Below are positions 36,501 to 48,549 of a DNA stretch of 64,000 bases, piece after piece. The notes under the pieces were generated by a model. It did not search any database, had not been told where the DNA came from, and saw only the letters and a list, made by a program, of their open reading frames with translations. Each line of letters opens with the position of its first letter. Positions within the stretch are counted from its first letter, which is position 1. The stretch is from Dasyornis broadbenti (lineage: Eukaryota > Chordata > Aves > Passeriformes > Dasyornithidae): positions 268,626 to 332,625 of the forward strand of contig VZRN01002950.1 in NCBI GenBank assembly GCA_013397935.1, written 5' to 3'. The translations under genes and the position numbers were made by a program.

Positions 36501-39500
36501 TTCTTTAGGGAAATGTTGAAAATTTTACTTCTTCAAGATCCCCCTGGAAAGTCCACCTCTCGACCACTTCTCGCTTCCTGAAATGGAGCAATCTCCAGAG
36601 CAGCTATAGCAGTGCTTTGAGGCAAGTCAAGGGTCTCTTCAGGCGATGGGTATATTTATTTATTTGCATTAGGAGCTTGGCTCTGCAAGCAGCTGTTTAG
36701 CTTGAGGGAAAGCCAGGGCTTATTTTTGAGCCGTGTGCCTGGCTGCTCTTTATGTTGATGGAAGCCCTGTTATTTCAGTGGGGTGATTCACTGTGTTTTG
36801 AAACAATACGTGACTGAGATGTCAGTAGTAATTGGGATAATAATAATAGCTTGCTCTTATCTTAGCCGGGATCACCTGTAGAGCATCATTATCCCTGCTT
36901 GGCAGCTGGGGAGAGATGGAGCTGGGACTCAAGCTGTGTCAAGCCACACAGTGCTGGGGGCAAATGTCCATATGGGAGTTACCTCCAGCCAGAGCTGGGG
37001 ACGGTGATGACACAAAGGCAATGAATGGATGGTCTCAGCAGGGGTTTGGTAGGACCTGTTGGCCAGGTGGTCCTTGCTTCAGGTCATACCCCTCCAGCCA
37101 AGATTCTAGCAGGGAGGAGGTTTGCTCTTGGAGAGTTGCTCTGCGGCACCTCCAGCACTGGAGCAGGCCAGCAGCTTTTCAAAAGCATGCATTGGTTTGC
37201 AAGCCCCACTCAACACATACTTGGAGCCAAAAGACTTGCTGTATCTTGGCTCTGCTGTTCCTTGCCAGCTGGATGTGGGGACCCTGTCTAGAGGGTAATG
37301 CCTGGGGTTACTTCAGCAGTCTTGGGGTGATAGCAACCCCCGTGGAAGTGTTGCTTCTAAGAAGGATACCTCTGTTGTCAGCTGTGTCCCTGTCCTATGC
37401 CAGCACCTGGCAGAACCAAGAAACTGCTATGGAGCATCTCTTCAGCTTTACCCTCCTCCTCTGCCCCAGTTAGCTTTTAGCCTCCCTACATCTAAGGCCA
37501 GAGATGGGACATATCAGGAGGGCATGAGATTAATGGGAGACCCATGTACCTGATTAAATATCTGTATTATTTCCCTTTGTGCTGAGGAGCTGGGATGCCA
37601 GTGCAGGCTCCTTGTGTGCTCCATGAGGGCTCCTCAGGACCATCCTGCAGATATCCTCACCCCAGCAAGCTGGGTATTTATTTTCTGCAGCCAGGCCATG
37701 TGAGGCCAGCGCTTGTTTGGCATTTACATTGAGTGAAACCTTATAACTTTAATAAGATGTAAACCGTGTCGCACATCTCTGCTGTCGCTCAGCAACCCTG
37801 CAGTAATGGCCCAAACAAAGCCTTCCCGTGCAGAGGGAACACTAAATCCTATTGTGGGATAACTCTGCTCAGCCAGAGCTGATATCTCTCCTGCAGCCAC
37901 CTTGGCCTGGACTGTGCAGCTGGGATGAGCCCCTGCCCCACTGCAGAGTGGTTCCTGCCTCACTGTGCTTTTGGGGGAGATGTTTTTGCTGGTGTGGGGC
38001 TTCAGGCTGAGAACTGGGTCTTTGGGATGTGCTAGGGAGGGCTAGGTGGCTGCTAAGGACTGGTAGGTTCCCAGTTCCAAACTGGCTTGTCAGCCACCGT
38101 GTTTCCCTCCAGCTGTGCTTAGATGACCTCCCACAAAACTCCTGCTTCAGGATTGGCTGAGGAAAAGATGCTGGGGTAGATCCTCATCTGGCTTATCCCA
38201 GGTGGCTTCAGTCGTTTTTCAGTGTCTTATTTTAGAATTCCCATGTCCTTTTCTCTTCCCTCCTATCCTGCCCTTTCATCCCTCCTGTCATCCTGCTGAG
38301 CCATGGGGCCAGTTTTGCCTTCCAGTCCCCAGTGCCAGGCTGGGGACAGGTGGGTCCTTTGAGCCCCACCTTCCTCATGCAGAGCTGTGCGTGGTGCCCC
38401 GACAGGGATTTCTGTTGGTGCGGGGCTGTCCTTCCACTGCGGCGCAGAGATGTGATGAGCTCAGCTAAATCTGTGCTCCCTGCAGTTTTATTTGGATGGT
38501 GCTCACGTTGCTGAGCAGGGAAGCACCTGCAGCAGGGTGTGAAAGCAGCATTAATAGTGACGGCAACCCTGACCGAATCTGCTCTGGTGGTGAGATAGGG
38601 CTTGGCAGTGAGACAGCAAAAGGAGGAGGGTGTCCATGAGTGGTACTATGTTCAAATGGTCTCCTAAAGATACTTTGGAGAGGGCTTGGCACAGGGTGGC
38701 CAATGGGCATCTCCAGCACTAGACGGAGAAGAGAGTGACTTGCACATATTCCCTCCTTCCCTGCTTGCCACTGCCTCCCCCACCTCCTATGATGTGATGG
38801 ATGTGCCTTACCCCGCCGGCTGGGAGGGCAGGTGCTCTCAGGGAGGGGTATGCCATATGCCCAGCTCTTCAGCAGATGAGCTGAGCTGTGCCTCTGGGTG
38901 GATTTTTATCTTCTTTTAGTGCATGGACCTTCAGGTAGGTGTGAGAATGTCTGGCTGTGTCTTCAGTGCTCTTGTTACAATCCAGTCATCACCGGGCATG
39001 GGGGGAATCCTGCCTGCAGACATTTGCCTGCCTGCAGATTGTGCCACCATCTCACCTGCCCCAGAGGCCCTGCAGTGGTGGGCAGCTGAGTGCTGCTTGT
39101 TGTACATAAAATCACGTGAGAGCAGCCCAGGACTTCCTTTCCCTCTCCTCAGTTTATCCCTGCAGTGTGCAGGCCCCAGCACACATTACAAAAGGAGTCA
39201 CCCTGAACATCCACCAAGCAAAAGAAGAGATTTTTCCCTCTCCTTCAGCCCTTAGGGGTGATCTGCAGGTGTGGGGTGAGGCATTGTGCCTACAGAGATG
39301 TTTCTGTGCTGGGCCTGGTATCTCCAGGCTGAGCACTGAAGAGCTGTTGATCCAGCCCCGCTGACTCCAGCCACAGTACAAGGGCTGTGCTGGGAGCACC
39401 CCTACCTGCAAAATCACTCCCAAATTCCTGTGACACCAGCCAGGCTGAAGAGGAGTGAGTACCTGAGGGCAAAAGTTTTCTGGGAAGGAGGCGTTGGAAG

Positions 39501-39845
39501 AAGTCATGGCGATTTCTGGGATGCAGTTAAGTAACAGCAAACTGAGGGTGGGCAATGGGGAGGAGTGACCCTCTTTTGGGTATGATGCTTAAAAGCAGTC
39601 ACAGTTGGTGGGGCTGCTCCAGTAGGCATCTCTACTGACACATTTGCTTGTAACCATGGAGCAGAGTCCCAGCCTGGCTGGACACTTCATTCGGTGGTCA
39701 AAACTAGCTTGAGGAAATGGCGTGGAGCTGGAATTTCCTACTTGTGTGATCACTAAATTCAGCTTTGCTTCCCATGGTGTGCACAGCAGCATCCTCCGTG
39801 CTCAGCCTATTTCTCTGATGCCTGTTTTTTGCCGCTCCCCTGCAG
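33539..39845 (+). other. DUSP8: DUSP8 intron 2
   Basis: A 6.3 kb phase-0 intron. It includes a CpG-rich block at 34130-34640, listed separately, and a TGACATCA at 35601. The stretch 37690-37830 is AT-rich around the ACCTTATAACTTTAATAAG motif. No additional exon is recognisable. Confidence 0.85.
34130..34640. promoter_or_regulatory. CpG-rich block with CCAAT and CRE-like sites in DUSP8 intron 2
   Basis: A local CpG cluster beginning about 600 bp after the first coding exon. It contains an inverted CCAAT plus TGACATCA module (34422-34441) and a forward CCAAT (34489-34493). Candidate enhancer or internal promoter. No exon with a convincing coding frame is seen inside it. Confidence 0.5.
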
Positions 39846-39984
39846 GTGGAGGCGGAGGACCACCAGGATGTGGTGGTCTACGACCAGAGCACACGGGACG
39901 TGACCGGCTTGGCTGCCGACAGCTTCCTCTCAATCCTCCTGGGCAAGTTGGACAGCTGTTTCCACAGCGTCTCCATTCTCACAG
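39846..39984 (+). CDS. DUSP8: DUSP8, second coding exon (rhodanese/CH2 C-terminal part)
   Basis: Encodes residues 78-123 plus one base of codon 124. The acceptor is CCCCTGCAG at 39837-39845 and the donor ACAG|GTAGGA at 39984/39985, phase 1. Typical DUSP8 strings are HQDVVVYDQSTRDV and ADSFLSILLGKLDSCFHSVSILT. This finishes most of the inactive rhodanese-like MAPK-binding domain. As expected for this domain in MAPK phosphatases, there is no catalytic rhodanese cysteine loop. Confidence 0.96.
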
Positions 39985-42612
39985 GTAGGAGCCCTGGGTT
40001 ACCACTTCACCTGATGCTCATGCCCTTGGCCTGGAGTGATGGAGCTGTGGCCATCTGTGTCCACGTGCACCCACTTTCCTGCCCACCGGTGGCTGTGGTG
40101 GGGAAGGCAGCCCTGCATGCAGGCTGAGGAGGCTCAGCCCATGCTGGCATCACTGGGTCCTCCTCATGCCTTCGTTCCTTGCACTGTTTGTCTCCCCGTC
40201 ACTGCACCCACCAGCCAGGGTGAATGAAAGAGGACAGTACGGAGGGCATGGATCCAGCCATCCAAAAGCTGCCCTTTGTTCTCCTATCTCTGCGTTGCTT
40301 CATCCCTGGTGAATGTGCCAAGGACCAGACCTGGTTCAGGCACTCTGCTCCCTCTTGCTGCTGTTAAAGTGAGGGCAGGAGAAGAAATCCATGCATGTAC
40401 TGGAAAGAAGGATGGCAGGGGCAGAGGGTCATCACTGAGTGAGTCAGGGTCTGCTGGAGATGATGCTCTCCAGGCACAAGTGTGCAGGCAGGAGGAGGCA
40501 GATGCTGCCCAAATTATGGCCCTTCTGCAGTGCGAAATATGAGGCAGGCGACTGTTGAATGAAAATCTCCAACCCAGCAGAGAGGAGAGAGAGGCAACAA
40601 ACTGCCTAAGGGAGAGCTGCAGCTGCCTTTAATTCCCTATGGCTGGGACAGCCGGGCATCTGCCCTGATGGCTGCCTACCCTTGAGCTTTCTGCCCATGG
40701 AGGGGTGGGCAGGCACTGCCCCATGCAACCCCTCAGTCCCACTGAGCTCAGCCATGCTCCTAAACAGTGCCAAAAGCACAGAGATGGGAGTCACCTCTGT
40801 CCCTCAAGCCCGTCCTCATCCTGTGGCAATTGGATACTGCTTTGGGGCTGAGGTGGAGGGTACCAACCTCTGTGCCTTTGGGCATCACAGGGATGGAGGA
40901 AACTGCCACACTCTGCAGAGTGACAGCCCCTGGGAAGGGGTAATTGTGAGGGGGAAGGTAGCACAGGTAAGTGGCATTCAGGGAGCCCTGCCTGTCCTAG
41001 GCAGGGTAAGTGCTGTTGAATTAGAGCAGCTGCATTGTGATGTGGAGAGCAGAGAAGAGAAACAGCGGGATTAAATGCTCCGGGTTCAAGCAACAAAAGC
41101 AAGCAGGGACTACATGAAATCACGTAATCACATTAAAGCTAATTATTGTGGCCTGGGTTGCAGGAGCTCTGCAGAGGCCAGTGCTGGAGGATGCCTCCCT
41201 GACCTTGCTATGGCAGCCCCTGGCCTGCCTCAGTAGCCGTGCTTGCAGATCCAAGGTCATCATGGCATAAACAAGGGCACAGCTTGGCATATGGTGCAGG
41301 AGAAGGAAAAGGTGGATTCGGTTGCATCTGGAAAGGAACCTGTTAGTCATGGGGTTGGGTCAGGAAATAGCCTTGGCGGTATGACCCTGGCACCCCATAA
41401 CCCACTGCCACTTTCCCAGGGCTGGGTGAGGAGCAGTGCTGTGCACTGGATACAGACCCCTACCCCCCACCCCCATTGAGTCCTCCTGGAGCCAGGACAG
41501 GGCTGGGTGAGGTGGCCCTGAAAGCCCCAGAGCCTTTTGCTGCCTGGTAAGGCAAGCAGAGACTTGGGGAAGCCTCACAGTGCTAGTGTTCCCCAGCTGC
41601 ATGCACAGCATGCACCAGCAGCGTGCCACCCCCTCAGCCATCAGCACCACCACCACCAAATCCCCTGCCAGCAAACCTGTTTTCCCCTACTTGGGCACAC
41701 ACATCTTCCATCATCAGGGCAGCCATTTCCATCCCCCTGGGCTACAGGAGCCCAGAGCCCCTAGTAGGAGTGTGGCTGTGCTAGGCACCAAGCAAAGCTC
41801 AAGCCTCCCAAATTAAAAGCACAGCAGGGCCTCAGCCTGATGTGGAACGCGGGCCACCAGCAGGTGGAAAAAACTGGAACTGAAATGTAGAACACTGGGT
41901 TTACTGGGTCATGGCGACGGTGTTTCACATGGAAATCATGCCTGGAATGGCTCTGCAGAGCGTCCAGGGGAGGCTGGGCACACTTGCTGACAGGCACAGC
42001 TTCCTCCTGCCTGCACTGCAGGCAGCAATGGTGTAGAGGCAACTCTGGAGTGCTTGGGGGGTCTGGGGCAGGATGTGTGAGTGGGCCTGATTCTGACCCT
42101 TGCCCTTGTGGGGTTTAACCCCTCGGTCTGTCCACTCCGGCCTCAAGCACCTTGTCCTGCCCCAACCCATTTCATGTCTCAGCAGAGGTACCTAGGTCCT
42201 CCTTGGAGATGCCTTGTGACCCAAGTGGAGTGGCAAGGGCTGCGGAAATCTCAACCTGTCCCTCAAGGGATGCAATTACCCCAGGGAATCCTGTCCTGAG
42301 GGTCCCCAGTTCAGTGTGGCAGCCCTACACAGCCCTTCTGTGCTGCCCAGCTCTCTCAGCAGATGCCAGGGTCCACACCTCCGTGTCCCCATCTCATGCA
42401 AACACCAGGCTTGGCTGTACTTGCTCACCTCCAGGCCATCGACCTTCTGACCCTTGAAGCAGCTGATGGAGGCTGATGGGTGAGGACAGGGGAACTGGGG
42501 TGGCAGGACTGGTGCCAGGGCCTCCTCAAGGGTTAACAACCCAGAAGCAGCGATTCCAGTGGCTGGCAAGGAAGAATCTGAGTCAATTATTCCCAGTCTT
42601 GGAAATCATCGG

Positions 42613-42923
42613 CTTCTCTTCTTTTTTCTTTTTTTTTTTTTTTTAATTGTGTAAGTATAAATAGTGCTGCTTGCTTGCCCTCCATCCGTGGGAGCAGAAA
42701 GACTGTTGATTTATATGGTTTTCCTGACATCACATGAAGTGGTGGAAAACTGAATGGAGCCAACATTTTTTCTGCATTACGTAATGCCCCCTCCCTCCCA
42801 GTCCAGCTCTGCTGTTCCTGCAGGAGCTTGACTGTTCTTTAACCTTTGTTTACTTCAGCACAAACCCTTGCTTTTTAGCTTTTTTTTTTCTTTTGCTTTT
42901 GCTTTTCTTTTTTTTTTTTTTAA
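42613..42923. repeat. T-rich low-complexity tracts
   Basis: Two pyrimidine/T-rich tracts, 42613-42644 and 42881-42923 (TTTGC-containing, then T runs), flank the motif-dense segment with TATAAATA and TTACGTAA. They are simple low-complexity sequence. Confidence 0.7.
42774..42787. promoter_or_regulatory. 14-bp palindrome with TTACGTAA (PAR-bZIP/NFIL3 site)
   Basis: GCATTACGTAATGC is a perfect inverted repeat whose core TTACGTAA (42777-42784) is the optimal binding sequence of DBP/HLF/TEF and NFIL3 bZIP factors. It lies about 50 bp after a TGACATCA (42725-42732) and about 110 bp after TATAAATA (42656-42663). Confidence 0.5.
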
Positions 42924-44011
42924 ACTTTGCTATATTTTTCCCTGCTTATTCTTCCCCTTTGCAATCACCCACTTGGTTTTTATTAACAGGCGTTATCTGC
43001 TCATGAAGCAGCAGCAGCAGCAGTCTGGCTCCATTGCTCCCTGATGGCTCCTGTGTGCCAGCTCTGGTATTGGAGCCTGTCCAGATCTGTGTGTGGTGCT
43101 GAGCTGATGGGTGCTGAGCTTCACCAGCTCCTCTGCCATTTGTCCAGCTGCAGCGGACAGTGTGGAGATTTTCTTTTACTCCTATTCAGTGGCTAAAAAT
43201 GACAGCTAAGGGCTTGGGATGCTGGTCCAGATGATGCTCAGTCACCCATCTTGTCCCTACTTCTGGTCCTTAGGCTGAGCACCGGGCTCCTCTCTTCTGT
43301 GCTTGCAGCCGTGTGCCAGCTGGAGATAAATCTAGGATGGCAGTGTGACCAGCAGTGGTGGTCCCACAGCCTGAGCTGCAGGGCTTATGACCCCCCTTGC
43401 ATGACAGAGGCTCTTTTCACTGCGGTTCCGTGTGCTGGGAGAGCTTTACCGCTATGATATCGTGCTCCGACCTGAAACAGGCCCCTCAATTGCTTTCTGA
43501 ACTCGAGTCATGAGCTTTTCATCTGGCTCAGGAGCGCATGTGAGATCATCTTCAACGCCCCCCTCCCCCCGCTTTTGTACCAATTCTTCAAGGAATGTTT
43601 AAATTTTCCAGTCCTGTTCTTTCTAAATTTGGAGTGTCTGTTTACTCCCAGGATTCGGAAAGAATGTAACAATATCATCAGCGACAAATCCTTCCCAGCC
43701 CTTCACGCACCATGCTCCTCAGTGAGCAGGCTGGCCATGACCCAGTCCTCTTCAGCCCAGCGGTGCCATGGCCATCCGGCACGGCTGCAGGGTTGCAATT
43801 GCATGGCTGCAGTGATCTCGAGGGGGCTGAGATTTGAGGGATTTTAGAGGAATCTACCAAAGACAGGTGACTTCGCCCTGGGCAAAATGAAGTAGCAAAA
43901 AAGGAAAGGGGATTTCCATTGCAGGAGCTGACTCGGGCTGCCTAGGCATGAGTGTGTTCAGCACTGAAGCACTGGCTGAAATTATTTTAGACGCAAAGAC
44001 AGATGATTTTA

Positions 44012-44079
44012 ATAAAAGAAAAAAAAAGGGAAAGAAGGAAAGAAAAAACACTCCTTTTTTTTTTTTTTTTTTTTTTTCC
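44012..44079. repeat. A-rich then T-rich low-complexity tract
   Basis: An A-rich stretch with AAAGG interruptions (44012-44047) is followed by about 24 consecutive T. The two halves could fold back on each other. An isolated N occurs 79 bp further on at 44158, suggesting local sequencing difficulty. Confidence 0.8.
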
Positions 44080-44631
44080 CTTGGCAAATGCGCATCTTAT
44101 AAGCAAATCTGAAATTACCAGGTTCACAAGTTGAGTTTCATGCAGAGAAATGTTTACNTTCCCCTGTGTAGGGACAGTCCTAAAAAGAGGTTAAATATCA
44201 GGGCAACTGAATGTGACTTTGTTCATCCTTAGCTGAAAATTCCATAATGCTTTCTCATGTCATGTTGGTGAGAAGCCACATGCCAACTCCCTTGTTGCGT
44301 GCTCCTCTTGAAACATATTGGGCTGGGGCTATTCTGGAGGAGAAGATGAATGAAAAAAGCCAAGCTAGGCAGGTGTAAAAGCAGCACACCGGCAGGACAG
44401 AACAGAGGGGACTTGCCTTGAGTCCGAGTCTCACAGTTTGGAGACAGCATGTGCATCCTAAAGGCAGGAAAAATACAAATGAATCTGCAGTGCTTGTCAT
44501 GGCCTATGCTGAAGATAAAAGCTTAGTAGCATCCAGAACCAGGACTGAAGTGTCTTTACAAACCCAATGTAAGGAAAAAAAAGAACTAAAACCTAAGAAA
44601 GAAAATACCCCAAATAGCCACACTTTGGTTG

Positions 44632-44770
44632 CAGAATCACAGAATATTCTGAGTTGGAAGGGACCTACAAGGATCGTCAAGTCCAATTCTTAAGTAAATC
44701 ACCCATACAGGGATCAAACCCTCAAACCCACTAATTGGGTGTCATTAGCACCATGCTCTAACCAGGTGAG
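44632..44770 (-). mobile_element. CR1 retrotransposon fragment
   Basis: GAATCACAGAATATTCTGAG, TTGGAAGGGACCTACAAGGA and TCGTCAAGTCCAATTCT in this order are the reverse complement of the avian CR1 3' end. The body, with GGGATCAAACCCTCAAACCC and GTGTCATTAGCACCATGCTC, follows. It is a 5'-truncated copy on the - strand and the least diverged of the three seen here. This is the clearest single piece of evidence that the genome is avian. Confidence 0.92.
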
Positions 44771-47700
44771 CGAATCTCAGGGTTCATCAGCCACAAACTG
44801 CCTGATGGGAGTGAGGAGGTAGGACCTGACTGCAGCTGGTGATTTGATGGTCATGGTCTTCATCACTCGCTTTGCACAGCGTCACGATTTCACCTGTTGA
44901 GTTTGGGGTGTGAGTGAGTCTGCTGGGGACATAGCATGTGCAGAATGCTTTAGCTGGTGGATTTTGTCCCCTGACTCCATCAGGGCCTCAGCTCAATACA
45001 TGGGCCTGAAGGTGCTGTTGTAGGTCAAGCATTAAGGCTGTTTCAGGTACCCTCAGGCTGTAATATATAAGAGCACCCATGGACTTACTGGCATGAATCC
45101 ATCAGATGTACTTAGAAGGTTTTCCTTTAAGTCTGATTATTTTCTCTGAACCTCCTGCAAGCACCTCTGTCCACCTGTGGCCATCTCCATCCCATACTGT
45201 ACTGTGATGAACCAAAAGAAGCAGATGCTTGGCTGGCAGAAGTGTGGGATGAGACAGGAAAAAGAGCACCCATAGGACTCTCAATTTCTTGCTTCTCCCA
45301 GATTCGGGCGTTTGGAAGAACCAGCTTAGCAAATAATGTGAATGGAGATTCTGGTTGTTCTTTATCTACCAACTTCCCACATGAGGGTCAGGAATGGAAG
45401 AAGGGTAAGAAGGTCTGAGCAGGGGGTTACATCTTGCTTCATGCCATTGGTGGTGGGGTGCAGGGGGCTTACCTGTGATGATGTTTTTCTTTCAACAGTC
45501 CAGAGGACTGGAGGTAGGATACTGATACCAGCCTAAAGGGAAAGGCATTTTTAAAAAATCAAATGGGAACACCAAGGTTTGTGATTTTTACAATCCTGAA
45601 GGTTTAGGTAACTCTCCCAGCCTCCCTATCTCTCATGCAAAAGATCACTGGAGGAATCGCTTCCTTTCCTATGGCAAAGGCATCTATGACACTTTAGCCA
45701 GGGCAGGACTGTGTTTTCTTGCCCTCTAGCCCCTCTTCAGTGGATGCTGACATCCAACTTCAGATACCCAGCCTAGCGGGTGCCCTAGAGAGTGCTCCCA
45801 GTCTCCTCAGTCCAAGGCATGGAGGTGGAGTAAGGTGCCCTCTTCTCACCCTGAACCACAACCAGGAGATGCCTGGGAGGCTTTCAGCCCCAGCGGGACC
45901 AGTGACTGCATCCCTGGGAGGGGTTAAGCCAGGTCATGTATGTGCAAGGCTGGTTGTATTCCAGACCTATGCTCTAAACCTCCCTGTTTAGCAACGCTGT
46001 CGTCAGACAACTTGTTTTCCCAATTCTATAATTACCCCGAGGAGCTTCCCCTCCCCCTCCAGCCGTGTTTTTAACCATTGGACCCAGAAAAGGCAAAGCA
46101 AAAGGGTCAAAGGCAGAGTGGGACAGAGGAGAAGGGGCTTAGGGAAGAGCAGCCCTCTGGCTGCTATGAGTTAGAAAACTGCTGTGTAATTTCATTTCTC
46201 ATTTCTGGAAGGTCAGTGGGAGGAAGGCAACTTCCCCAGTTAGAGATCCTGATGGGCAGGACCCGCTGCCCAGTTACAGTTTCCTTCCTTTTGAGAAATC
46301 TGCCTCCCCTTATCCACCTCCACCTTTCCCTGGGCCCGCACTGCATACTTGCCAAGGTCGTCACTGGCAATTATTACCAGGTCCCAGTGCTGGGTGGAGA
46401 GAAGAACCAGTAGCCCTGCCCATCTGGGCTTGTGCCAGGCTATAGATACTGTCCTGGCGGGGTATGTAGGTGCTGAACAGGGACTCATCCTGCTCCCTGC
46501 TCTTGCAGGAGGATTATACTTGAGTCTCTCCAACCAATTGCAGCAGATGTTTTTTCCAGTGAGTACTGTGGCAGTGAGAGCAAAGTGAGACTGATGAGGC
46601 TGGGCATCTCTCCCTGGGTGATGCACCTCTATCTGCTAAATAGGGGCTGGAGGCAGGGTGGGTGACAGCCTGGCCATGAGGAGCACCCAGGAAAAAGAGC
46701 CAAGGGGCAGAAGCTGGTATGTGGGATGTATTTCTGCACTATGGACATTGCCTTTTATCTCTCTGCTTGCCAGCTGTCCACTGCCCCAGGTGCCAACCCC
46801 TGTACTGGTCCTAGGAAAAGGGTGAGGAAGATGGGGAGAGAGAAGAGAGAAGGATGCTGCCTGGGGAATTGTGGCTGCAGGTGGCATCTCCAGTGGGGCT
46901 GGACTTCACACTGGTGGAGGAAGGGGGTTGCTGACTATCTGTGCTTGCTTGTCTTTGCTTGAGGATCAGAGGGGTGTGGGACACTGGTAATCCTCCTGCA
47001 TTGAGGTCTACTTGGCAGTGTCATGCCCAGCTTCCCACCTGAGGCTCCCAGTAGCCCTGAACTGAAAACTCAGTCCAAACATATCCTGGAGGACCCTGAT
47101 ATTACCAAAATGATTTGTGCTTAGGGATCTTGGAAGCCTGAGGGAGATGGACAACCAGAGGGCAGTGAGGAAAGGCAATTACATGACTGTGCACCTCTGG
47201 GTCAGGGGCATGTTGAGTATTGCATCCTCTAATTCACCACATGCTTCCTGCAGTGTACCCCTTGGCCACTGCACCTGCATGACCTAGTGACCCCAGTAGA
47301 GTCACTAGGTCCACCCCAGTAGACCCCTAACCACAGCCACTGGTGCAGGTCATGGCTGGATTGGCCCACCAGCATGGGTAAAGCACTGCTGGCACAGTGG
47401 TGGTGGGACATGGAGGTATCTCTGTCCCTGGCAAACACTGGCACTGGCCACCAGCATTATGCACCCTCCCTTGTAGTGGCAGTGGTGGCAAGTGTGGGGG
47501 ACCATAGATCCCCCTGGAGACCTGCTGTGGTAGTCACTTCCCAAGCATGGCTGGTAGGGAAGGCTGCTTCTTTCTCTTCCAGCCTAGTTGGAGCAGGCTT
47601 TGAATTTTATCCAACCTCTGACCCACATCTGATAATAATCAAACCATATTTGTTACAACAACAAGGCTCGTTAGGAGGCTGGCTCCGCTCGGGGTGGGGG

Positions 47701-48549
47701 GGGAGGAGACAGCACTTAGTTAATGCCAATGACCTCATCTCATGTGATGTCATTCAAAGGAAAAACACTGAAGTCACTCACATATGGCTCAGCCTGGGGT
47801 TTTTCAGCCCATAAAGCTTCAGATTTTCAAAGGCACAATACATGCCCCCCCCCTCCCCCGCTTACTATAATCCTGAATGATTTTTCTGGAGGCCTGGGCT
47901 CAGACCAATAAACTTGTAAGGAGCTGTGTGGAGATGTATTAAAAAGTCCTGCGGGTGGGAAGCGGGGGACAAGTAATTTTCTCCCCCAGAACAAATGCAA
48001 AGAAGAAAACACGTGACTCCCCACGTGCTTCAGAAGCCACTAGAAATGGATAGACCCCCAGTGAGATTAGGAAAGCCCATTCCTACATGTCCCCTCTTGC
48101 AGGAGTTTTGCACGTGAGAAGGTTTTGGCAAAGGGTACATCTCCTCCAGACCCTGGTCCTGCTCTGCTGGGGCCAGTCAGATAACTCCATCTGACATGGC
48201 CACGCACAGGTGTGAGCAGCCCAGTGACAGCCCCTTTTCGTGCCAGCTGTTGGGACCCATTCATCTCCAGCTATTTGGGACCGCTCCAGGATGACCATCT
48301 TCCTGGGTGATGCTCTCAGTGGGAACATTAAGGGACAAAATGAGCTGGTCGTTAGGGACCTGCTGGCTTGTCCCCAGCTCTGCCCTGCAGCAGAGAACCC
48401 CGGAGAAGTTATTTAATCTTTCGTGGCTCAGTTTCCCAAGAGGGAAACTGAGATCATGGTATTGCCCTTTCTGGTGCTGGGGTTCAGAGTTAAACATCGC
48501 CCAGAGGATGCACGTTGGTCCTGCCAGGAGCAGCTGTGGGGCGGGGGCA

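Noticed and set aside
36916..37473. 185-codon + strand frame in DUSP8 intron 2
   Set aside because: It has an ATG start, but no recognisable family, no flanking splice sites matching the DUSP8 phase, and ordinary intron composition.
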